38,377 bases of DNA from Bodo saltans (Eukaryota > Euglenozoa > Kinetoplastea > Eubodonida > Bodonidae): positions 9,161 through 47,537 of the forward strand of contig CYKH01000935.1 in assembly GCA_001460835.1 (NCBI GenBank), read 5' to 3'. Position 1 is the first letter of the stretch. Each line of letters begins with the position of its first letter. Position numbers and translations under genes: made by a program. This document shows, piece by piece, positions 27,040-35,984 of the stretch. The notes under the pieces were generated by a model. It was not told the DNA's origin and did no database searches. It saw only the letters and a program-made list of their open reading frames with translations.

Positions 27040-27078
27040 GACATTAATGTCATCGTGACCAACTGCGCCATCACACTT
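27040..27078. repeat. Right inverted repeat bounding the inverted segment
   Basis: Reverse complement of 21149-21187 with one mismatch. It includes the 12-bp palindrome GACATTAATGTC (27040-27051). It marks where coding sequence interrupted at 21149 resumes on the plus strand. Confidence 0.8.
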
Positions 27079-29800
27079 TACGGTGCTGGATACTACCTTG
27101 GAAGCAGAAATTTACGAACAGACAGTGCCGTTGGTCTCATCAACATTGACTACGGCTCTGAAGTCTCAGTGATCGTTCAGAATGTCACAATGACACTTAC
27201 CTATGACGGAGGTGGCTGTGCCTCTGCCATCGGCAACATCGTCATGTTTACAGGCGGCTTCACCAATGTCTCAGTGGTATTAACGAATACCTCCATGACG
27301 ACATACAGCGTCGTTGGTGTTCCGGTTCCCCCGAAAGTGATCCTTCTGCTCCTTACATTTGGGTACGTGGTGATGATCACTTCGTTGGTGTCATTCCTAC
27401 CTCCTAACACTACCGCGGCAAGTCTTTATGAACAAATTGACATTAGCATAGTAAACTCGTCGTTAGCAGTTGCCCACACGACTGCAATCCCGGTGTCAGC
27501 GACGTACCTCGCGGTATCCTCGAGTATCGCAGCCTTTAACGCATTCTCCCTCATGAAAGACTCTTACGTTCGTCTTGAGAATGTTTCACGTCGAACGTTT
27601 GCTGCCATCCGATGTCGGCCCAGTGACGTAGTTTCCGAGTACCTCATATGGAGGCGGTCTTAATGTAACGGCGTTGGCTAGCATGTTTAACCCGATTGAG
27701 TATTTCAGCTCCGCTCTTCCTCAAAGTGTATCTCCACTGGTTGGTCAACTTGTTAGTTCACCTGGCGTCTTGTACCACGTCAACGTGACGATTATTGCAA
27801 CAGCCAACTGCTCTGTTTGTTACGAAGACGCGTTAATTCCTAGTCCCACTGATGTGTTGACATTTGTAGTGCTTCGTAAGGAAGTGAACTATTCGAACTA
27901 CGTTTTTGAACACTCTTCTGTGCGCATGCCGTCGTCTTTGTTGTCAGCAGCAGTCAATGCAGGATCGCTTCTTACCTCACTGTCTCCCACGTTTCTTTTT
28001 GGCACCAATAAATTTATTTCGTTTCGATGGATACAAGCGTTGTCGTCTGTATTGATGCTTGTGAGGTACCACCCACTGACGATCCAACTCAGTGCCAACT
28101 TACTCACTCCGACGACGAATATTTCTTTCTGGGATGTAGACGCTACATCTGCCACACTTTCTAGCGCCATCATTGGGACAAACAACAATCGTTCTCCACA
28201 ATATTTAATGACCGGTGGCAGTGGAGGCTCTCTAGTGTTCCAAAAAGAAGGCGAAGCATCTGAAGCATCTGCTGATGCAGGTATCGGTAGTGATGCTTCG
28301 CCTTGGAGGTATCGGTTGCTTGGAGGTATCGGTAGTGGCTCTGCTTTGGGTCTTTCCCGTCCCGCGTTGACAATTGCCCATTGCTCGTTTGTGGATTTTA
28401 CTTTTGTGATCTCACCGAGCCTTTCCTCGACAGTCACGCTATCGTCGTCATCATCATCAAGCGCACACCTTCCACTGGTGCTTCTTGGCTGCAATCTGTG
28501 GGATGGGCGCGCTATGTCGGCGAACGTTGTTCGTCTCAATGAAGAGCTGTTGCCCAACATTGCATTCCCTTCGAGCATATGGAATGCGTCCCTACGATGT
28601 GAAGGATTTCAAACAATCAGCCCAACACTTGGCCGCCCTCCCCTTTTCCCGTTGAATACAGTGCTGCTGTATCGCGTCAGTGATACTGCCACGTCATCTG
28701 TTGCAGCGGTTGTTGTTTTATCGATCGTCGTGGGGAGTCTTTCCACAGCAAGTGTGGCTCGCAGTGCCACCGTAAATCTTCAACGCTCACTTGCGGTGCT
28801 CGGGCTCTGGCAAAAGTGCCGCCTCGCTTCTGGTGAGGACAACAACGATTCAGAGTATGAGCTCCAGCGGCAGCAGCAACGGTAGCACAATAATAAGCCC
28901 GCCGCTTTTCAGTGATTTCAGCGACAACATTCTTGGTGTTGGATTCTCTATTGGGCAGTTCCGGGGTCCTTCGCAGACAACTACGCGAGACTCTTGCAAC
29001 CATGGGCAACGCTCAGCCGGTATCGTGGCCTATGGTGCTCTCCTCTCTCTTGTATGGGTCACATTCCCAATCTATTGCGGCTACTATATTTTATGTGATG
29101 TGGCGTGGCAGAGTCCATCGTCAGTTTCTACTGTTAGGCGTCAAGCGACGCACACCAACGACACCACGCCGAGGTTCTCGCTTTGCTGTTGGCTGTGGTT
29201 CAGCCTTGCGGCACGTCGTTCACTTGACCGCGGACCCATCTGAGGAGTGGGCACCACGACCACCCCACCGTGGAACGAAGGAGTACGCAATCGCTCGTAT
29301 GTTGCTGGAACATCTCAGTCCAGTGTTCGAAATGTATGTGGACGGCCGTGAGTGGTATTTTCTTGTAGAGTGGGGCGTTTGCATTGTCAGCGCGGCTGTC
29401 TTAGGTGCCGCACAAGCCGTGGCGACCTCCAGCAGCAGCGACGCATGCAATGCTGCTCAGTGGTGCAGCCATTGTCTTGACTGCAATTCATCTCGTGGCG
29501 TGTCTGTGGCTTCGCCTACAAAATTCGGTTAGAGATGTTTGTAACTGTTGTACTGTGCTGTTTAGAGTTACTGTCGGATTCTCTCGCAGCGGCAGGCAAC
29601 GACTCAGCAGCTGACACGGTTGTCACAGTGTCGGCTCTTCTCGAGATTTGCATTGGTTCATTCACTACATTGCTCATCCGCCTTCTGTTCCTTTCACAAC
29701 AAGCTGGCCCATCATGCAACAGAGTACAGCTGGCTGCCGTCGAACGAAGAAATCCACAATACAATCAACGAACAACACACTTTACTCACCATCCATGAAG
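27040..29800 (+). pseudogene. Surface-protein copy 2, C-terminal part with several frameshifts
   Basis: Continues the ectodomain (GGGCAS phrase, DISIVNSS) and then the C-terminal module: a first membrane helix followed by LQRSLAVLGLWQKCR, PPLFSDFSDN, MWRGR, the HRGTKE box and REWYFLVEW. The frame breaks near 27640, 28880, 28970 and 29480. The segment holding the FAAGAAFGNA helix is missing between about 28950 and 28970. Every expected motif is recognisable but no complete frame exists, so this is a pseudogene. Confidence 0.82.
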
Positions 29801-30195
29801 AGCGTCGAGGTCGGAGATTCTTCGACGTAGTCGCATGAGCAGTTGACGACGTTGTTATCATTGATTTGTAGTGCTGCTGCTGCCCCGGAGTGCCAGCAAC
29901 GTTGCCGTAGGAAGCAGCTCCACACACGACAAATACATCTGCAGCAAGCACGAAAAACATTAACGTGAGCACCAATAATCGCTCCAACTTGATGCACACC
30001 ATACGCACTCTCACTAACAGTGAAGACTTATTTACTCAGCCGTATACTTTTACGCTAACACTTTAAAAAGAACCGACCGAAAATCAACAACAACAAAAAC
30101 ATTCGTTTGAGTATTTGTGCATTTCCTGTTGTTTGTTTATTTTAACACCATTAGCTGGCACTCTCAAAACCTCAAATGAAATTCAACCTTGAAAA
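29801..30195. other. Intergenic region before the LRR gene
   Basis: About 395 bp. On the plus strand a T-rich tract (30118-30145) is followed by AG at 30153-30154, a reasonable splice acceptor for the LRR gene. No confident gene was seen. Confidence 0.45.
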
Positions 30196-31191
30196 ATGAA
30201 CGCTGATGAGTTATACCCCAAGCGTGTGCGTAGTCAAAAAAGCGATGCACGGAGAAACCTCAGTTTCGCAAGCCGAAGAAGAAACCCCAACCTCAGGATG
30301 TGCCAGCTGTTGCATTTGCAGCACTTGGACGCTTCTGAGTCCAAAATCAATGGAAGCAGTATCTGCAACATTAGGAGCGTGACGAGCCTCAACCTCTGTG
30401 GCTGCACTAACATCACCGACATGCGTCTTATTGGCATTTGTACTCTGCCTCAACTGACACGTCTTAGCATTAGTTGGTGCGTGAATATCAAAGGGCACAT
30501 CATTGGGTGCGGCATGTCAAATCTAACGTATTTAGAGTTACGCGGCTGCGACGGTCTTCGCGACGTTAATCTCAACGACATTTCTGCTCTATTGCATCTG
30601 GAGCACCTAGACTTGGGCAACTGCAATAACATTACGGGTGCTTCTATTTGCAACATATCTACACTGACGTCGCTCAATCTGACAGGCTCAGGTTGCATCA
30701 CGGATAAAGGTCTTAGTGGTGGTCTCTCTACACTCCGACAACTGCAAAAAAAAAAACAAGTTACAGGCAGCTGTCTTCACAGCATGCCATCCCTCAGACG
30801 CTTGAACGTGAGTCGTTGCTGGCGAGTTCATGATGAAAATCTCAGACAGATGTCAACGCTGACAAAACTTCGGTACTTAGACTTGTCTGGTTGTGCGGTC
30901 ACGGGCTCTACCCTCGGAAGTATTTCCACACTAACACATTTGGACTTGAGCAGGTGTTGGGACGTCACTGATGTTGGTATCAGTGCACTATCCACTCTAC
31001 CGGAGCTTCAACATCTGACGTTATGCAATTGCCAAAAGATTTTAGGCGCCACTCTGTGTCGTTTACCAGCGTTGAGGGTTCTCAACGTAAGTGGGTGCTC
31101 TCAAATTACCGATGTGATGCTAAGGGCCATCTGCGCGTTACCGCAACTTGAGCATGTTGACTTGAGCGACTGCGCGACCATCATGACATGA
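30196..31191 (+). CDS. Leucine-rich repeat protein (cysteine-containing LRR type)
   Basis: Protein of 331 aa made almost entirely of LRRs of about 23-24 residues, with the pattern LxxLxxLdLsxCxxITd seen in cysteine-containing LRRs. About eleven or twelve repeats start at residue 35. The N-terminus is basic and has no signal peptide or membrane helix, so the protein is probably cytosolic. At about residues 180-190 one repeat is broken: a ten-base A run encodes Lys-Lys-Lys in place of the expected LDLSxC core, as if about seven residues were lost without breaking the frame. The last repeat stops soon after the LSDC core. LRRs of this kind mediate protein binding; the partner is unknown. It is flanked on both sides by damaged surface-protein copies and may itself be decaying. 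Confidence 0.8.
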   Translation: MNADELYPKRVRSQKSDARRNLSFASRRRNPNLRMCQLLHLQHLDASESKINGSSICNIRSVTSLNLCGCTNITDMRLIGICTLPQLTRLSISWCVNIKGHIIGCGMSNLTYLELRGCDGLRDVNLNDISALLHLEHLDLGNCNNITGASICNISTLTSLNLTGSGCITDKGLSGGLSTLRQLQKKKQVTGSCLHSMPSLRRLNVSRCWRVHDENLRQMSTLTKLRYLDLSGCAVTGSTLGSISTLTHLDLSRCWDVTDVGISALSTLPELQHLTLCNCQKILGATLCRLPALRVLNVSGCSQITDVMLRAICALPQLEHVDLSDCATIMT

Positions 31192-31497
31192 GCTATGTGA
31201 GTGGTGCAGCCAGATGAGTATGCGACACCGTCTAATGCATTCGATTCGATCTTGAACACCCGCCATGGTGCAGCTAGTGCCGCAGAGAGCATATGTGAGT
31301 GGTGCAGCCAGCCTGTTCACACCATATTTGCTTCCTTTGTCCCACAGCTGTCTACGGCAAACGCGGAGTTTGCTGCAGCGATGTCACCTTAACGCGTCTG
31401 TATCAGAAGGTCTTCCTTTCTTGGCGCGAAATTAGCTGTCCTCATTATTCGACACTTTCTTGTTTCTTGAGTTATTTGATTCCAGGGATGCGTGACA
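31192..31497. other. Intergenic region with a 20-bp direct repeat
   Basis: TATGTGAGTGGTGCAGCCAG occurs at 31194-31213 and 31292-31311. A C/T-rich tract from about 31420 ends with AG at 31483-31484. An ATG at 31488 lies out of frame with the surface-protein start at 31498. Confidence 0.55.
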
Positions 31498-34400
31498 ATG
31501 GCACATTCACAATATTATCTGCTGATGGCTTTGGCAATCACAGCTAGCGTAGCGCCACATGCCTGTGCTGTGGAAATGACTATTCCATGCAACGCAGACA
31601 GCTTTATGTTGTTCTCGTACAACGACTACACCATCCGTGACTGCACTCGACCAGGTGGTTCCCCGTTTTTGTTTCTTGGCACGAGCCCCAATGCATCAGC
31701 ACTCATCGATGTCAGTATTACTGTGCTCAATGGAGCAGTCATTCCGCAGCTCTTCTCCAACACGATCGCTCGCCTCGAAAACGTTTCCGTGCTGATCTCA
31801 GGCGCACGGGTAGGCCCTTATCATCGCGTCATTACCGCACCAACGCAGTCGCCAAGCCTATCGATAGTGACTGTGTACAGCGCCGCTTTTGAGCCATTTG
31901 TCGCTAAGAACATTTCTATGATAGTACACAATATCACCGTCGTTATCAACACGAGTACCCCCGTCCATGACTGGAACGTAGATATTCATGGAGACTTCTT
32001 GTTGTCGCTCCCGCTTGGTGGACCAGCGGAGGTGAATGGACTGCTTGTTAATGTAACCGACAGCGTGATTGTGCTGCACTTTGATGGGCATCCACTGTAT
32101 CGGAACTTAGGGATTGTCGCAGTTGATTTTCAAAGCGCGAGAAGCAAACTTGCCCACGTGAGTATCTACGTTGCCTTCAGCACGATAAGTATCGTAGTTG
32201 ACATGGCTCTCACGAATTTCACGCGAGAAATGTCGCCATGCCACTTTCATTTTGTATGCAGACTTTCGGGCTGCAGTGCAAGTAAGATCTCTTACGCTGC
32301 TCATGACAACTCATTGCTCCGAATGGAGTACACAATGCCGGGGTATGGCAACGCAGCACCTGATGCGATCCACTGGTTGGTAGATAGTGCCGGCATATTC
32401 GCAACACGCGATTTTTCTGACATCAGCGCGATTGCATTTGATCTTCACAACACAAGCGCTTCAGTCTCTTGTGACTGCAGAACACGGTGTGGATTTTTGA
32501 CGTCAGGTGAACGAGGTCTTCTTTCTGCTGCTGTGTTTCTCATAAACTCAATCAATGTTGACGATGCAGTGACCCAAAATGTCACTGCGCAGATTTCATT
32601 AGCATCACTCTCAATATCTGCCCCAATGGACGCCTATGCAGTATTGGTTTCCTTTCTCTTAAACGTTAGCACTGTTTCCGTGACCATTGCCAATGCAAAC
32701 GTTTCAATTCTTGGAGCTGGTTTGTACATTGGAGGAGAAGCACGAACCGACAGTGTGGTTGGGTTTATCAAAATCAAGTTTGGTTCGCGTATCATGGCAG
32801 CATTGAGTCACATTGCGCAGAGCGTCGTGCATGAAAGCGGAGGTTGCGCTTCCGCCACCGCGAGCATGTTGACATTCACAGGAAACTTCTCCAAAATCAT
32901 TGCTACTCTTCATCAGGTATCACTCAACGCACAAAGTGTTCGAGGAGTTGTGGTGCCATCGGACCTTGTACCGGGTCTGGTTACCTTTGCGGTTGTCACC
33001 ACGCTTGCGTCCCTCATCACCCTAGCGCCGTATTCCCTTATTCCGACGTACTATTATTATGTGGACATCATCATCAACAGCTCGACCATCGAAGCTGCTC
33101 ACGTTACAAATGCGCTTCCTGGCACATCGTACGCTACTGTGGCATCGATGGTTTCAGCCTTCAGCGTTGTGACCCCCGTAGCAAGTTCATCTGTAACGTT
33201 GCTTGGTGTCCGTGTTGTCCGACGGAGGCCATCAACCGTAGATGTCGATCCTGACAGCTGGATCCCGGAAACATTTTCTGGTGCTCGCTCAAATGTAACA
33301 GCAACAGTCACCATGTTCAATCCGTTGAGTTTCTTCTTGTCGAGTATTCGAGATCCGTTGATTCATGCAATCGCTTCTTCCATAGCCGGAAGCGGCGTTA
33401 TATCCCTGGTCAACGTGACTGTAAACGTAACGCTCCATTGCGTCGTCGAGTACGAAGTCGGGATGTTGCCAAGCATCGTCGACGTTCCATCACTGCTAGT
33501 GTTGCCCAATGAAGCGAACTTCTCAAGGTTCTATTTCTCCGACTCGACTTTGCGCATTCCGCTCGGTAGCGAAGGTGTAGGATCGTTGGTTGCTGGATAT
33601 TCCAAAGCGACATTGTACGAGACTCAAATCTCAATGAAGGCCATTCGTGCTTCTTCGTCCGTGCTTCTGCTGACGAAAAGCAATACCCTTACAGTCGTGC
33701 TAGGGCCCACGTTGTCGATGTATCTGATATTTCTTGACATTAGCCTCGTAGCTCCTCTCGCTGTTGGTGTCGGTGCCTCATCATTTGGTCGCATCTAGCG
33801 ATAACGGATTGCTGCACCTCCTCGTTGTTTTCCCACAAGGGAATTCGACGACGCCCTCCACAACAGTCAGTTATCTTCGCGCAGGGTTCGAACTTCTCAG
33901 GCTTCACAACAATAGTTGCGCCAACGATAAACGTCACAGCACTTCTAGTCCCTTCATCAGCAGTCGTGTTGCTGCACCTCGGGTGCAATGTGTGGAACTC
34001 ACGCACGATGGACAGCAGCATAGTTCAGCAGACAGACCCTCACCTCTTTCGCTTCTCAACGTTCTCCGAATGTGATACTCCGTCTGCGCCACCTCTCATC
34101 CACAACGCAGGAAAGGCAACGAACTCGGTGAATGCCGCAGTGTACGTGTCCCTGTTCTCAGGGGCCTCCTCTATTACAACTCTTCAACGCTCTGCAACAG
34201 TGTTGCAGCTATGGCAACGATGTCACAGACAAGATGATGGCTCCACTGGCAGCTATTCGCTAGGCGATGATTCGCCTCCCTACAGTGAGCTGAGCGACAA
34301 TTCTTTGGGCTTATCTTTACCTGTTGGTGAGCAAAGTTTAGAGTACGCGGCTGGTGCCGCGTTTGGCAACGCACTGCTCGTCCTTCTCCTTGGCGGGTTG

Positions 34401-35575
34401 TTGCACGTCACCTTTCTCTCTCAGAAGCGGTTGATGTCGCACTCTAATTTTGGTCGAAAGAAGTCGAAAGAAGTCGTCAGCAAGTTACGTGTGCCTAAAG
34501 GGGTTCATCCCCTCTAATCCCTTTCCGGGATCACTCGCCGACAAATTCACAACTTTACTTCAGCCCTCCTCCGGCGCTTGTGCAGCGCTCCTTGTGAGTC
34601 CGCTGATTTCAGTTGGGTCGATATTTTCTGGAGCAGTAATGGCGGCTGTGTGGCTGGCGTTTCCGTGTTTCTGTGTGCATGCAGTCATGTGGCGTGGACG
34701 GCGCAAGCGTATGTTTGTACTGTGACGATCAAAACTTAGAGCTGCAGGAGCGGCTGTCATTGCGTCGTCCCTCTCGTCGTGTGTTACATTTGCCACTGGC
34801 AGTCTTCAAGAGTGGAAGGTGCACCCCAGCTGCCTTCACCGAGGAACAAAAGAAAGAAGTGCAGCGCTGTTCCTCCTACAGAGGCTTGAGCCTGTATTCG
34901 GCCGGTTCGTTGACGGACGTGAGTTGTACTTCCTCGTCGAGTGGAGCATCAGCATCCTTAGCGGCGCGCTGCTAGGTGCCGCACAAGTGGCCCCAGCAGA
35001 TACTGCTTGTGCTGCTGGGGTGTGGGGTGGTGGCAGCTCGATTGCATTTTCGGCTCTCCAAATTGTGTTGTGCGTTGCGTTCAATCCGTTTTCTCAGAGT
35101 CTTGAGTTGTGGATGGCCGTGCTGCTTGGATTCTTCGAATTCGTGTCCTGTGTTCTCGCCATGCTAAATCTACTGGATGACCGTGCTGCTTGGATTCTTT
35201 GAATTCGTGTCCTGTGTTCTCGCCATGCTAAATCTGGGCGATGCAGCAGATTCGGTGGTCACTGCTGCCGCTAGTTTAGACATAGCAGTTTCAATCATCG
35301 TAATGCTCTTGCAGCTCGTGCTGCGGTTCAACAAGAAGCGAGGAAAGTCTGCTGCCGAGCTTGGTGGAGCAAAATGGAAACAAGGCACCATGGATCACGA
35401 GCGACATGGAGGCAGACGTGTGCGAATTCAACACGCTTGTCAAAATGACAGAGCTCGAGCGACCACCCATCGTAACACGATGTTTGCTCTCAAGGAGGTG
35501 CAAGAGGCGAAACAAGCGTTTCAGCTTGAATCGTTGATTATTTTAATTTGCGGGCCTCGCCGCAAGATCTCATAA
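31498..35575 (+). pseudogene. Surface-protein copy 3, frameshifted
   Basis: The first frame (31498-33798) is open for 766 codons with a good signal peptide (ATG 31498), the IPCN and RDC motifs, the CDC...CG motif and the GGCAS phrase. It then breaks. The C-terminal module continues in other frames: 33825-34517 (LQRSATVLQLWQRC, AAGAAFGNA), about 34450-34725 (LLQPSSGACAAL, MWRGRRKR), 34819-35202 (HRGTKE, REL-YFLVEW) and 35177-35575. At least four frame changes are present, one explained by a 64-bp tandem duplication. All family motifs remain recognisable in order, so decay is recent. A secreted ectodomain fragment could still be made from the first frame. Sequencing error is possible, but neighbouring long genes have none. 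Confidence 0.82.
35113..35235 (+). repeat. 64-bp tandem duplication
   Basis: The segment starting at about 35113 repeats at a 64-bp spacing (for example CCGTGCTGCTTGGATTCTT at 35117 and 35181) with two differences. As 64 is not a multiple of three, it breaks the reading frame of surface-protein copy 3 and duplicates one membrane helix. Confidence 0.88.
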
Positions 35576-35984
35576 AAAAGAGAGACTGTTCTGATAACAG
35601 AGTTCTGCTGAAATTGTTTGCAGTTTCGAATTGTTTGCAGTTTGAAACCAAATTGACGGAATCTCTGAAGACAATTTTTATGTGGAAATTAAATCCGATA
35701 ATTAGTTCCCCCTTCGTCGAGAATCGAAGCTCGCACTCTCTTTGTGCGTTGTGCTTAGATCATCGCTGCGATTGTCACTTCTCTTCTTACTTTCCAAATG
35801 AGAAAAAAAGAAATTGCGATCTTTTCTCCATTACCCCTCCCTCGTTTCACCCTGCAAGTGGAAAAGAAAATTAGAGCCTTTGCGGTCGTCTTTCGCAACG
35901 GGAAACTTAGGCTTATGCGACATGTTTGTACTGCAGTATTTCTTTTGTGTTGTTTTCTTTTTTTGCTTGAAGCTTCAGCAAAGT
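35576..35984. other. Intergenic region with a strong splice-acceptor candidate
   Basis: About 410 bp. The T-rich tract 35939-35967 is followed by AG at 35971-35972 and 35977-35978, just before ATG 35985. Nothing else was recognised. Confidence 0.5.

Noticed and set aside
28248-28318. Short inverted repeat (GGCGAAGCATC and its complement) in copy 2
   Set aside because: Short arms within coding sequence made of local GCATCTG repeats; no sign of a functional hairpin or element end.
29712-30014. Minus-strand frame of about 96 codons from ATG 30002 with a hydrophobic, signal-like N-terminus
   Set aside because: It overlaps the antisense of surface-protein copy 2, has no recognisable domain and opposes local gene direction. 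It could be a small secreted protein, but support is too weak.
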